DNA of 64,000 nucleotides from WHSW01 sp963729075 (lineage in GTDB: Bacteria > Actinomycetota > Thermoleophilia > Solirubrobacterales > 70-9). The notes under the pieces are model-generated. The model was given only the letters and a program-made list of their open reading frames with translations. It did not search any database and was not told the DNA's origin. The stretch spans positions 310,001 through 374,000 of the forward strand of contig CAVSMU010000003.1 in the NCBI GenBank assembly GCA_963729075.1, written 5' to 3'. This document shows positions 41,004 to 49,301 of this stretch, in pieces (the first letter of the stretch is position 1; each line of letters opens with the position of its first letter). Position numbers and translations under genes: made by a program.

Positions 41004-41094
41004 GGCCGCAGGCCGCAGGCCGCAGGGCGCAGGTCGCGAAGCGCCCCTCCTGCCTCCTGCCTCCTGCCACCTGCCACCTGCGACCCAACCCGAG
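41004..41094. repeat. GCAGG/CCTGC intergenic repeat
   Basis: The 91-base gap between the carboxyltransferase and BKACE genes consists of tandem GCAGGCC units followed by CCTCCTG and CCACCTG units, i.e. the same heptamer on opposite strands. The two halves can pair as an imperfect hairpin around GGTCGCGAAGCGCC. It could be a terminator-like structure or a small mobile repeat. Confidence 0.6.
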
Positions 41095-41988
41095 ATGAGC
41101 CGCTTCTCCGAGCCGGTGATCATCAGCTGCTCGATCAGCGGCGCGATCGCCAATCGCGACCAGTGCCCGGCGATCCCCTACACGCCGGAGGAGTACGCCG
41201 CGGAGGCCCGGCGGTCCGTCGACGAGGGCGCGTCGCAGATCCACATCCACGCCCGCACCGCCGACGGCACGCCCAGCTACGAGATCGAGGACTTCCGCGC
41301 GATCACGGAGGCGATCCTGGCCGAGGTCGGCGACGTGATCGTCAACTACTCGACCGGAGCGCTCGGGGTCCCGATCGAGAAGCGGATCGCGTACCTGCGG
41401 GAGCTGCGCCCGGACGTCGCTGCCCTGAACATGAGCTCGATGAACTACGCCAAGTACTCGCGGCGGCGCAAGGACTTCGTCTTCAAGGCCGTGTTCGAGA
41501 ACTCGTTCGACACGATCATCGAGTTCCTGACCGCGATGCGCGAGCTCGGCATCAAGCCCGAGCACGAGTGCTTCGACGCCGGTCACGTCGCGAACCTCGA
41601 CCCGCTGATCGACATGGGCCTGCTCGGCGAGCCGCTCAACGTCTCGCTGGTGATCGGGGTCAACGGCGGCATCCGCCCGAACGCGCGCAACGTCTCGCTG
41701 ATGGCCGAACAGCTGCCCGGTGGGGCCGAGGGCCCGAACAACTGGCAGGTGATCGGGATCTCGCGCGACCAGTGGCGCCTCGTCGGCGCCGCGCTGGCGC
41801 TCGGCGGCAACGTCCGCGCGGGGCTCGAGGACAACCTCTACCTGCCGAACGGCGAGATGGCCCGCTCGAACGGCGAGCTGATCGCGAAGGCGCGCCAGAT
41901 GGCCGAGGACGTCGGCCGCCGAGTCGCGACCGTGGCGGAGTCCCGCGAGATGCTGGGGGTGCCCGGACGTGAGCGAGCTGCCGCTTAG
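41095..41988 (+). CDS. 3-keto-acid cleavage enzyme (BKACE, DUF849 family)
   Basis: A 297-residue TIM-barrel enzyme of the BKACE family, which exchanges acetyl-CoA with a beta-keto acid (3-keto-5-aminohexanoate in lysine fermentation; other keto acids elsewhere), giving acetoacetate and a new CoA ester. Zinc ligands are in QIHIHARTADG and FDAGHV, with the conserved VGLED-type Glu in RAGLEDNLYLPNG. The start IISCSISGAIANRDQCPAIP matches the family. Which beta-keto acid is used is unknown; acyl-CoA carboxylase and CoA-transferase neighbours suggest a keto-acid or branched acyl-CoA route. The stop overlaps the CoA-transferase gene by 20 bases. Confidence 0.92.
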   Translation: MSRFSEPVIISCSISGAIANRDQCPAIPYTPEEYAAEARRSVDEGASQIHIHARTADGTPSYEIEDFRAITEAILAEVGDVIVNYSTGALGVPIEKRIAYLRELRPDVAALNMSSMNYAKYSRRRKDFVFKAVFENSFDTIIEFLTAMRELGIKPEHECFDAGHVANLDPLIDMGLLGEPLNVSLVIGVNGGIRPNARNVSLMAEQLPGGAEGPNNWQVIGISRDQWRLVGAALALGGNVRAGLEDNLYLPNGEMARSNGELIAKARQMAEDVGRRVATVAESREMLGVPGRERAAA

Positions 41989-43207
41989 CGACGTTCGGGT
42001 CCTCGACCTGACGCGGTTGCTGCCGGGCGGCTTCGCCTCCCAGCTGCTCGCGGACTTCGGTGCCGACGTGGTGAAGGTCGAGGACACCGGCATGGGCGAC
42101 TACGTGCGCTGGGCGCCGCCCCTTTACGGCGACGACGAGCAGCAGGCGCTCGGGACGCGCTCGGCGCTCTACCTGTCGTTGAACCGCAACAAGCGCTCGA
42201 TCCGCCTCGACCTCAAGTCCGAGGGCGGCCGCGACGCGCTCCTGCGGCTCGTCCGCGAGAGCGACGTCGTGCTGGAGGGCTTCCGCCCCGGCGTCCTCGA
42301 CCGGCTCGGGGTCGGCTACGAGCGGATGACCGAGGAGAACCCGGCGCTCGTCTACTGCGCGATCACCGGCTACGGCCAGACCGGGCCGAACACCGACCGG
42401 GCGGGTCACGACATGAACTACCTCGGCCTGATCGGGCTGCTCGGCCTGACGGGCGAGCCGGACGGCCGGCCGATCCAGTCGGCGGGTCAGATCGCCGACC
42501 TCGGCGGCGGCGCGCTGATGGCGGCGTTCGGGACGATGGCGGCGCTGCACGAGGCGCGCCGCTCGGGCCGCGGCCAGCTGGTCGACATCTCGATGGCGGA
42601 CGGCGCGCTCTCGTGGCTGGCGATGGTCGCGGGCGCGTACCTCTGTGACGGCGAGGTCCCGAAGCGAGGTGAGGGCCAGCTCACCGGGCGCTTCGTCTGC
42701 TACCTGCCCTACGAGGCCGCGGACGGCTACATCACGATGGGCGCGCTCGAGCCGCAGTTCTGGGCGCGTTTCTGCGCCGGCGTCGGGCGAGAGGACCTCA
42801 CCTCCAAGCAGTACGAGCCGACCGGCTCCGAGGCCTGGGCGGAGATCGCGGAGATCTTCCGCTCGCGGACGCGGTCGGAGTGGAAGGCGTTCAACGACGA
42901 GCACGACGCGATGATCGAGCCGGTCCTCGAACTCGACGAGGCCCTCGATTCCGGGCTCGTCCGCGAGCGGGGGATGGTCGTGGGGTGGGAGCAGCCGGGG
43001 ATCGGGCCGGTGCGCCAGCTCGGCGTCCCGGTGAAGATGTCGCGGACCCCGGGGACGGTCCACGCGCCGGCCCCAGCGCTCGGCGAGCACACGGACGAGG
43101 TCCTCCGGGAGGCCGGCTTCTCCGCCGACGAGATCGCGGCTCTGCTGGCGAGCGGCGCCGCCGCCGGGCCGAGCGCCGAGGCGAGTGCCGAGAGGTTCAT
43201 GTCGTGA
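41969..43207 (+). CDS. CaiB/BaiF CoA-transferase family (alpha-methylacyl-CoA racemase-like)
   Basis: A 412-residue class III CoA-transferase fold. Start VRVLDLTRLLPGGFASQLLA and CoA-site LYLSLNRNKRSIRLDLKS are typical. RAGHDMNYLGLIGLL and IADLGGGALMAAFG carry the His and Asp that form the catalytic pair of alpha-methylacyl-CoA racemase (RAGHDxNY / DxxGGG). This favours racemase over a formyl-CoA-type transferase. A racemase would convert (2R)- to (2S)-methylacyl-CoA for the acyl-CoA dehydrogenases nearby. GTG 41969 lies within the BKACE 3' end; the stop overlaps the MerR start (GTGA). Confidence 0.9.
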   Translation: MSELPLSDVRVLDLTRLLPGGFASQLLADFGADVVKVEDTGMGDYVRWAPPLYGDDEQQALGTRSALYLSLNRNKRSIRLDLKSEGGRDALLRLVRESDVVLEGFRPGVLDRLGVGYERMTEENPALVYCAITGYGQTGPNTDRAGHDMNYLGLIGLLGLTGEPDGRPIQSAGQIADLGGGALMAAFGTMAALHEARRSGRGQLVDISMADGALSWLAMVAGAYLCDGEVPKRGEGQLTGRFVCYLPYEAADGYITMGALEPQFWARFCAGVGREDLTSKQYEPTGSEAWAEIAEIFRSRTRSEWKAFNDEHDAMIEPVLELDEALDSGLVRERGMVVGWEQPGIGPVRQLGVPVKMSRTPGTVHAPAPALGEHTDEVLREAGFSADEIAALLASGAAAGPSAEASAERFMS

Positions 43208-43914
43208 ACGCTCCGCCCCAGGAGCTGCTGCGGATCAGCGAGCTGGCCGAGCGCGCGGAGGTCCCCGTCGCCACCGTGCGGCACTACCTTCGCGAGGGCC
43301 TGCTCCCGGAGCCGGTGAAGACGTCGCGCAACATGGCCTACTACCCGCCCGAGTTCATCGACCGGATCCGGCTGATCAAGCAGCTCCAGGAGGAGCGGTT
43401 CATGCCCCTGCGGGTGATCCGCGACCTGCTCGCGCGCGAGGATGCCGAGCCCGCCCGCCTGCGGGCGATGATCGAGCTCGAGGACCGGATCCTGGACCGC
43501 GCGCTCGCCGGCGAGCGCGAGCGCGTGCCCGCCGACGAGGTGGAGCGACGCTATGACGTCCCGCGGGAGGTGCTCGAGCGGATGGCCGCCGTCGGCGTCC
43601 TGACTCCGGACAGCGAGGGGTACTCGCCCTCGGATGTCCGCGTGATCGAGGCCATCGGGCGGTTTCGCGCCGGGGGCTACGACGAGAGCCTCGGCTTCAC
43701 CGTCTACGACACGCTGCGCTACAAGCGCGCCCTGGAGCCGCTCGTCGCCGAGGAGGTGAGGGTGCTCACCGAGCGCCTGGCCGGGGATCTCGACCCGGAC
43801 CGGGCGATGGAGATCGTCGAGGCCGGCATCGGCCCCCTGAACGACCTGATCGCCGCGCTGCACACGAAGCTGCTCGTCGCGCGACTCGAGAGCGACTCCG
43901 CGCGGCGCCCCTGA
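43204..43914 (+). CDS. MerR-family transcriptional regulator
   Basis: A 236-residue regulator. The N-terminal winged helix reads LRISELAERAEVPVATVRHY, LREGLLPEPVKTSRNMAYYP, followed by the dimerising coiled coil. The C-terminal 130 residues are longer than in metal-sensing MerR proteins, lack clustered cysteines and contain a second helical region (YDVPREVLERMAAVGVLTPD). It therefore probably senses an organic ligand such as an acyl-CoA. GTG 43204 overlaps the CoA-transferase stop, so this is the last gene of the hydratase-carboxyltransferase-BKACE-racemase operon and a likely regulator of it. Confidence 0.9.
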   Translation: MNAPPQELLRISELAERAEVPVATVRHYLREGLLPEPVKTSRNMAYYPPEFIDRIRLIKQLQEERFMPLRVIRDLLAREDAEPARLRAMIELEDRILDRALAGERERVPADEVERRYDVPREVLERMAAVGVLTPDSEGYSPSDVRVIEAIGRFRAGGYDESLGFTVYDTLRYKRALEPLVAEEVRVLTERLAGDLDPDRAMEIVEAGIGPLNDLIAALHTKLLVARLESDSARRP

Positions 43915-44045
43915 TCGCGGGCCGCTGTTTCCAAGCCGCCGACGCGGGGTAGCGGGGTAGCGGGATCGGCGGCCGCCGGGACAACCCTTCAGTTGCCCGG
44001 TCGTCTACACGGCGACAGGCCTCAATCCCCTCTCTGAGTGGTAGC

Positions 44046-44075
44046 CCGACGAGCCTCCAACGAGAGGCTCGTCGG
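44046..44075. terminator. Strong 12-bp hairpin between merR and DUF2294 genes
   Basis: CCGACGAGCCTC and GAGGCTCGTCGG pair perfectly around a 6-base loop (CAACGA). It is not followed by a T-run. It may terminate the preceding operon or act in the leader of the DUF2294 gene, 122 bases downstream. The rest of the 283-base gap (43915-44197) shows only a CGGGGTAG tandem duplication. Confidence 0.55.
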
Positions 44076-44197
44076 CTGTTCGGGGCCGGCGATGCCGTTC
44101 AGCCGGCGGCGCGCGCGGGTGGTGATAACCGGGCCTGAGCGGGTATCGACAGGTCGGCCACGTCGCATGGCTGCGACGAGCGAGCGAAAGGGACGCG

Positions 44198-44563
44198 ATG
44201 ACCACGGAAGCCGAAGGCCAGACAACGAGCGAGATGGCCCGGGAGATCTCGCGCGGAGTCGTCAACCTCTACAAGAAGTACACGGGGCGTGGCCCGTCGC
44301 ATGCCCGCACGCACATCCACGAGGACGTCATCGTCACCGTGCTCCGCGACACCCTGACCCACGCCGAGCAGACGCTCAAGGACGAGGACCGGATGGAGAT
44401 GATTCGCGAGCAGCGGCGAGTGTTCCAGGACGCTTTTCGCAAGGAGGCGCAAGGCCTGGTCGAGCGGACCACCGGCTCCCGGGTCGTGGCCTTCCTCTCC
44501 GATCACGCCATCGAACCCGACCACGCAGTCGAGGTCTTCGTGCTCGGCAACGGCGAGGATTGA
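44198..44563 (+). CDS. DUF2294 domain protein
   Basis: A 121-residue protein of the DUF2294 family. It contains EISRGVVNLYKKYTGRGPSH, ARTHIHEDVIVTVLRDTLTH, AEQTLKDED and TTGSRVVAFLSDHAIEPDHA. These small cytosolic proteins have no proven function; they often stand near stress genes, and here the SigF-type sigma factor follows. ATG 44198 is preceded by GCGAAAGGGACGCG, a weak RBS (AAAGG) 8 bases upstream. Confidence 0.88.
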   Translation: MTTEAEGQTTSEMAREISRGVVNLYKKYTGRGPSHARTHIHEDVIVTVLRDTLTHAEQTLKDEDRMEMIREQRRVFQDAFRKEAQGLVERTTGSRVVAFLSDHAIEPDHAVEVFVLGNGED

Positions 44564-44657
44564 ACCAGCAGTCGACTGGGTACACTCACCTTCTGCCCAA
44601 GGGACCGGCTCCTCGCCCGGGCCGGTCACTAGCGCCAAGCTAAGGCGATCAGGCCGG

Positions 44658-44719
44658 GGGAGCGCGCCGCTCCCACCTCCTCCGCGGAGGTTCGGTTCGT
44701 CGCTACGGACGCGAACCGA
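44658..44719 (+). promoter_or_regulatory. Three consecutive hairpins in the sigma-factor leader
   Basis: GGGAGCG-CGC-CGCTCCC (44658-44674), the palindrome CCTCCGCGGAGG (44679-44690) and TCGGTTCG/CGAACCGA with a 12-base loop (44692-44719) follow one another. The RBS GGAGGAG is at 44724. Structures so near the RBS could regulate translation of the sigma factor. Confidence 0.45.
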
Positions 44720-44733
44720 GACTGGAGGAGCGC

Positions 44734-45573
44734 ATGACAGCGACGCTGTCCGGCAGAGATGCCGAGAAGTCGCCGCCCACGGGGCGGTCGATCGGGCTGG
44801 AGGACGAGGGGGAGCTGCTGCGGCGGTACGCCGACACGCGCTGTCCGGAGCTGCGCGACGAGCTGGTGAACCGGTTCATGCCGCTGGCGCGGTCGCTTGC
44901 GATGCGCTATCGGCGCCGCAGCGAGTCGCTCGACGATCTGATCCAGGTCGCGAGCCTGGGACTGATCAAGGCGATCGACGGCTACGACCCCGGCCGCGGG
45001 CGGCCGTTCACGGCCTACGCGGTGCCGACTGTCCTCGGCGAGCTGCGCCGTCACTTCCGCGACCACGTCTGGAACGTTCGCCTCCCGCGCGGGCTACAGG
45101 AGCTCACGATGAACGTCGACGAGGCGACCAACAGCCTGACCGAGGAGCTCGGCCGGGTCCCGAGTGCCGCCGAGATCGGCGAGCGGCTTGAGATCTCGAC
45201 CGAGGACGTGCTCGAGGCGCTGGAGGCCTCGCACGCGCGCCGCACGATGTCGCTCGACGCGCCGCGGGTCGCGGAGGAGGACGCCGTCCCGACCGTGGAG
45301 ACGATCGGTAGCGCCGAGGGCGGCTACGAGCGCGTCGAGGCGGACCTGACGGCCGAGCGCGCCGGCCTCGACGACCGCGAGTGGGAGGTGCTGAGGCTGC
45401 GCTTCGTCGACGAGCTGACCCAGCGAGAGATCGGGCGACGGCTCGGGGTCTCACAGATGCAGATCTCGCGCATCAGCCGGGCGGCACTGTGGAAGCTGCT
45501 CAACGCCGTGCGCGGCGGAGAGCCCCACCCGGCCGCCGCACCCGCCAGCGCCCGCCGCGCGAAGCGATCCTGA
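44734..45573 (+). CDS. SigB/SigF-type stress sigma factor
   Basis: A 279-residue group 3 sigma-70 factor. Region 2 is near residues 45-110 (DELVNRFMPLARSLAMRYRR, LDDLIQVASLGLIKAIDGYD), region 3 near 125-175 (LGRVPSAAEIGERLEISTED) and region 4 at the end (LTQREIGRRLGVSQMQISRI). The VRLPRGLQEL segment is typical of the SigB/SigF/SigG family. Such factors are controlled by anti-sigma kinase / STAS antagonist / PP2C switching; an antagonist and a PP2C phosphatase lie next door, but no RsbW-type kinase is in the window. ATG 44734 has an excellent RBS (GGAGGAG) and a structured leader. Confidence 0.93.
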   Translation: MTATLSGRDAEKSPPTGRSIGLEDEGELLRRYADTRCPELRDELVNRFMPLARSLAMRYRRRSESLDDLIQVASLGLIKAIDGYDPGRGRPFTAYAVPTVLGELRRHFRDHVWNVRLPRGLQELTMNVDEATNSLTEELGRVPSAAEIGERLEISTEDVLEALEASHARRTMSLDAPRVAEEDAVPTVETIGSAEGGYERVEADLTAERAGLDDREWEVLRLRFVDELTQREIGRRLGVSQMQISRISRAALWKLLNAVRGGEPHPAAAPASARRAKRS

Positions 45574-45634
45574 AACGGAGCTCGTGTCGCATGCAACGCG
45601 CCGAGGGCGTTCACGCCGAGCAGCGCGCGGCGAC

Positions 45635-45653
45635 GGTCGGCTCGTAGCCGACC
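45635..45653. terminator. Bidirectional terminator between sigma factor and STAS genes
   Basis: GGTCGGCT-CGT-AGCCGACC is a perfect 8-bp stem with a triloop, between two convergent genes. No T-run follows on either side, as is common at high GC. Confidence 0.5.
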
Positions 45654-45677
45654 TCGCGGTCTCGGTCCTTCTCGGCG

Positions 45678-46040
45678 CTAGGACGGGGCGCCGTTGCGAA
45701 GGGCCGTGACCGCTTGGTCACGGGTGTCGAAGAGCCCGACCGCCTCGTCGATGCCGGTCAGCTCGAGCAGGCGGCGGACGTCGGCGTCGGGGCAACAGAC
45801 GCCGAAACGGCGTCGCTCCTCGGACAGCCGGCGCTTCGCCTCGACCAGCAGGCTCAGCCCGGTCGAGTCGATGAACTCGCAGTCGCTCAGGTCGACGAGA
45901 ACGGCAACGGTCGGTGTGCCGAGCGTCTCGCCGAGCACCGACCGCAGCTCCGGCGCGGTGCCCTGGTCGAGCTCTCCGAAGACGCTCACGGTATGCAGGC
46001 CGTCTCCCGGTTCGGCCGTGACCCTGAAGGGTGCGTTCAA
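45678..46040 (-). CDS. STAS-domain anti-sigma factor antagonist
   Basis: A 120-residue single STAS domain (RsbV/SpoIIAA type). The phosphorylation-site segment is LSDCEFIDSTGLSLLVEAKR, with Ser as phospho-acceptor in DSTG. Unphosphorylated antagonist binds the anti-sigma kinase and frees the sigma factor; dephosphorylation would come from a PP2C such as the gene on the other side. TTG 46040 has an AAAGGA RBS 5 bases upstream. It is convergent with the sigma gene and divergent from the phosphatase gene. Confidence 0.92.
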   Translation of the reverse strand: MNAPFRVTAEPGDGLHTVSVFGELDQGTAPELRSVLGETLGTPTVAVLVDLSDCEFIDSTGLSLLVEAKRRLSEERRRFGVCCPDADVRRLLELTGIDEAVGLFDTRDQAVTALRNGAPS

Positions 46041-46234
46041 GAAATCCTTTCTCCCCGTTTCGTTGCGGACGGATTCGTGTGGTTGCTCCCCAAGTGGTTG
46101 GGCAAGAGTGGAGCGGCTCGGATGTTAGCGACGCGGGGCTCGGCGTCGCCGGGCTGAACCTGCGCTGCCCCCCATCGCGCAGGCGGTACATTCAGCCGTG
46201 CCGGAGCGACCCGCCGCCCCGGCGATCCGAGGAG

Positions 46235-48838
46235 ATGGACGGCGCCACCAGCACACTGCGCGAGCGCGGCCGGGGGGCCGCGCACGACCTCGCCAGCGAG
46301 CCGCTCGGGCTGCTGGCCGGCCTCGCCACGCTGGCGGTCTGCGTCGCCGCCGACGTCCTGCTCGACCACGAGGCGGCGGCGCTCGTCGGGACCTACGTCG
46401 CCGCACCGTTCATCACCGCGCTGCTGGCGGGGCCGGTCGCGACCGCGGCCATCGGCACGGCCGCGATCGCCGCGGCGGTCGCCAGCCCGGGCTGGAACAT
46501 GAACACCGAGACCGCGGACCAGATCGTGCACATCGGCGTGATTGCGGTCGGCACCTGCTTCGCGGTCGCAGGCTCGTGGTATCGCGGCCGCACGCGAGGG
46601 CGCTCGGAGCGCATGGTGCTCCTCGACTCGGTCGGCGAAGTGGCCGACGGCTCGCTGCCCCTGGCCGAGACGCTGCAGCGCGTCACCGCCGTGATCGCGC
46701 CCGGGTTCGGCGACATCTGCATGGTCGACGCGGTCCACGAGGGGAAGGTCACGCGGATTGCGACCCGCGTCGGGGGCCACCCCGACGCGGCGGAGATCGA
46801 GGAGCGCCTGCGGCACCGCCCGCCGACCCTGCCCGAATGGCTGGTCAACGTCGACCGCGCCTGGCGCGAGATCCCGCGGTGGTGGCCGCACCTGCGCGAC
46901 GAGGAGCTGCGCCGGATGGCGCACTCGCCCGAGGACCTCGAGTTCCTGCGCTCGCTCGGCATCCGCTCCTCGATCGTCGCCCCCATCACCGCCCGGCACC
47001 GCAACCTGGGGGCGCTGACCGTGCTCGCGGCCTGGTCCGGGCGGCGCTATAGCTCCGACGACGTCCGCTTCGCCCAGATCCTGGCCAGCCGGATCGGCCT
47101 TGCGCTCGACAACGCCGGGCTGTTCTCCGACCTCGAGAGCGTCGAGCGGCGCATGGACACGGTCATGTCGATCCTCGACGAGGCGGTGGTGATCCACGGC
47201 TCCGACGGCGAGCTGGTATTCGCGAATCCGGCGGCGGCGCGAACGCTGGGCTACCGGACCTCGGAGGAGGCGATCTCGACTCCGGCGGCCCGCATCCGGG
47301 AGCGCTTCGCGATCCGCGACGAGGCCGGGAACGAGGTCGGCGCCGAGGCCCTCGCGGGCCGGCGCGCGCTACGCGGGGAGGCCGCCTCCCCGCTGACCCT
47401 GCGGATCACCGATCGAGCCTCCGGCCGCGAGCGCTGGATGCGGACCAAGGCGCGGGGGATCGAGGGCACCTCCGGGGAGGTCCTGTACTCGGTCACCGCG
47501 ATCGAGGACGTGACCGACGTCAAGCGCGCCGAGTTCACCCACCGGCTCCTTGGCCGCACGGGCGAGCTGCTCTCCGACGCCGACGACTATCGCGGCACCC
47601 TGGCGCGGGTGCCGCAGCTGCTGGTCCCGGAGTTCGCCGACTGGTGCTCGATCGAGGTCCCCCGCGAGGACGGCATGCTGGAGCGGGTGGCCCTGGCCCA
47701 CCGTGACCCCGAGCGGCTGGAGGCCCTACAGGACGTGCGGCGGAGGTTCCCGATCAGCGTCACCGCCGATACGCCGCTCGGCAACGCGCTCCGCCATGGC
47801 GAGGCTCAGCTGGTGACCGTGGACGATCGCCGCCTGCGTGAGGTAGCAACGGACGCCGAGCACCTGCGCGCGCTGCGGGAGATGAAGATCGCCTCGGTGA
47901 TCGTGGCGCCGATGCTCGCGGGCGGCGCGGTGGCGGGAGCGCTCTCCTTCCTCAACCACGAGGGATCGCGCATCTTCGACGCCGACGACCTCGAGCTCGC
48001 GGTGGAGGTTGCCCGTCGCGCCGCGCTGGCGATCGAAAACGCTCGCATCGCCGACGAGCGCGCGCGGGTAGCGGACGCGCTCCAGCGCGAGCTCCTGCCT
48101 CCGAGCCTGCCGCGCATGCCGGGCTGGGAGGTGGCGACGATGTACGAGCCGGCCGGGGAGATCAACGAGGTCGGGGGCGACTTCTACGAGGTGTTCAAGG
48201 TCAAGGACGGCTGGGCGGTGGTCCTCGGCGACGTCTCCGGCAAGGGCGCGGCCGCCGCCGCGCTGACCGCCGAGGCGCGGCACACGATCCGCACGGCGGG
48301 CTCGCTCTCCGGCGATCCGTGTCGGGGCCTGTATCTGCTCGACGAGAACCTGCGCGGCCGCGACGACGCGGCGCTCTGCTCGGTTGCGCTGCTCATCCTG
48401 CCCGACGCCGAGACCGAGAGCTCGAAGGTCACGGTCTACCTCGCCGGACATCCACATCCCCTGCTGCTCCGCGACGGGGGCGCCGAGACGGTAGGCGATC
48501 CCGGTCCCCTGCTGGGCGTCGTCGAGGAGCCCGTGTGGCTGCCGGCCACGGTCGCTGTCGAGCCCGGGGATCAGCTCGTGCTCTACACCGACGGCGTGAT
48601 CGAGGCGCGCGGGCCGAACGGCGAGCGGTTCGGCACCCAGCGGTTGCGCGAGGGGCTGGCCGGCTGCGAGTCCCCCGAGCTTGCCGTCGACCGGGTGCGC
48701 AGCGCGCTCGCGAGCTTCGTTGCGCGAGCCCGCCAGGACGACGCCGCCCTGGTCGCGATCAGGCGCGGACCGCCTCCGGCACCTCGGCTGCGAGCCGAGC
48801 CGCATCGACGGGTCGAAGCGGCGTCGCAACGATCTTGA
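46235..48838 (+). CDS. Membrane PP2C (SpoIIE/RsbU-type) phosphatase with GAF and PAS domains
   Basis: About 867 residues. Residues about 20-115 hold a group of membrane spans (ASEPLGLLAGLATLAVCVAA, AAPFITALLAGPVATAAIG, IVHIGVIAVGTCFAVAGSWY). A GAF domain (about 130-300), a PAS domain (about 310-425, SILDEAVVIHGSDGELVFAN) and a second GAF domain (about 440-605, MLAGGAVAGALSFLN) follow. The C-terminal PP2C domain (about 620-835) has VGGDFYEVFKVKDGWAVVLG, DVSGKGAAAAALTAEAR and LVLYTDGVIEARGPNGERFG with metal-binding aspartates. It would dephosphorylate a STAS antagonist such as the product of the neighbouring gene and so activate the SigF-type factor. The start is uncertain: ATG 46235 is favoured, as upstream sequence lacks conservation. 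Confidence 0.9.
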   Translation: MDGATSTLRERGRGAAHDLASEPLGLLAGLATLAVCVAADVLLDHEAAALVGTYVAAPFITALLAGPVATAAIGTAAIAAAVASPGWNMNTETADQIVHIGVIAVGTCFAVAGSWYRGRTRGRSERMVLLDSVGEVADGSLPLAETLQRVTAVIAPGFGDICMVDAVHEGKVTRIATRVGGHPDAAEIEERLRHRPPTLPEWLVNVDRAWREIPRWWPHLRDEELRRMAHSPEDLEFLRSLGIRSSIVAPITARHRNLGALTVLAAWSGRRYSSDDVRFAQILASRIGLALDNAGLFSDLESVERRMDTVMSILDEAVVIHGSDGELVFANPAAARTLGYRTSEEAISTPAARIRERFAIRDEAGNEVGAEALAGRRALRGEAASPLTLRITDRASGRERWMRTKARGIEGTSGEVLYSVTAIEDVTDVKRAEFTHRLLGRTGELLSDADDYRGTLARVPQLLVPEFADWCSIEVPREDGMLERVALAHRDPERLEALQDVRRRFPISVTADTPLGNALRHGEAQLVTVDDRRLREVATDAEHLRALREMKIASVIVAPMLAGGAVAGALSFLNHEGSRIFDADDLELAVEVARRAALAIENARIADERARVADALQRELLPPSLPRMPGWEVATMYEPAGEINEVGGDFYEVFKVKDGWAVVLGDVSGKGAAAAALTAEARHTIRTAGSLSGDPCRGLYLLDENLRGRDDAALCSVALLILPDAETESSKVTVYLAGHPHPLLLRDGGAETVGDPGPLLGVVEEPVWLPATVAVEPGDQLVLYTDGVIEARGPNGERFGTQRLREGLAGCESPELAVDRVRSALASFVARARQDDAALVAIRRGPPPAPRLRAEPHRRVEAASQRS

Positions 48839-49242
48839 CCACGACCTCGGCCGACCGCGCGCCAGCCCTGTTCTGCGTCGCGGGCGTCGTGGTGGCGGCG
48901 GTCGCCGTGCCGCTGGCGGGGGCAGCGGGCGCCCCGTATCTCTCCTTCGATGCGCTGAGCCCCTGGATCGTGGTGTACGCCATCGGCCTCTTCACCGCCC
49001 TGCTCGCCGTCCCGTTCGCCCTGCATCGCCGGCTGGGCGGCCTGCTCGAGGCGGACGCCCGCTGGGAGCGGGCGCTTCTGTGGTGGGGCGCGATCGCGAT
49101 TGCGGCGCTCGCCGTCGGTCTGCTCCTCGGCCTGCCATCGGGGTTCGCCTCGGACTCGCTCGCGGGATCGGTCGGCCTGGTCACCTGCGTCGAGGCGGGG
49201 CTCGTGCTCGGGACGCTCGCGATTTGGCTGCTATCGGGCTGA
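48835..49242 (+). CDS. Small four-span membrane protein
   Basis: A 135-residue hydrophobic protein starting at TTG 48835, which overlaps the phosphatase stop (TTGA), so translation is coupled. Four spans are predicted: LFCVAGVVVAAVAVPLAG, WIVVYAIGLFTALLAVPFAL, LLWWGAIAIAALAVGLLLGL and LVTCVEAGLVLGTLAIWLL. I do not recognise a family. By position it could assist or be sensed by the membrane-bound phosphatase. In the upstream direction the same frame is only an antisense-like shadow of the phosphatase gene, so the TTG start is the reasonable one. Confidence 0.6.
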   Translation: MTTTSADRAPALFCVAGVVVAAVAVPLAGAAGAPYLSFDALSPWIVVYAIGLFTALLAVPFALHRRLGGLLEADARWERALLWWGAIAIAALAVGLLLGLPSGFASDSLAGSVGLVTCVEAGLVLGTLAIWLLSG

Positions 49243-49264
49243 TCCTCCGGGCGACGCGCTAGAT

Positions 49265-49278
49265 TGACTGGTCAGTCA
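49265..49278. promoter_or_regulatory. TetR-type operator upstream of the nitrilase-tetR operon
   Basis: TGACTG-GT-CAGTCA is a perfect 6-2-6 inverted repeat, 24 bases before ATG 49302. TTGACT (49264-49269) overlapping it could be a -35 element. A TetR regulator is encoded by the second gene of this operon, so autorepression is likely. Confidence 0.55.
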
Positions 49279-49301
49279 GGGCGCCTCTGGAGGGATCGCC
49301 G

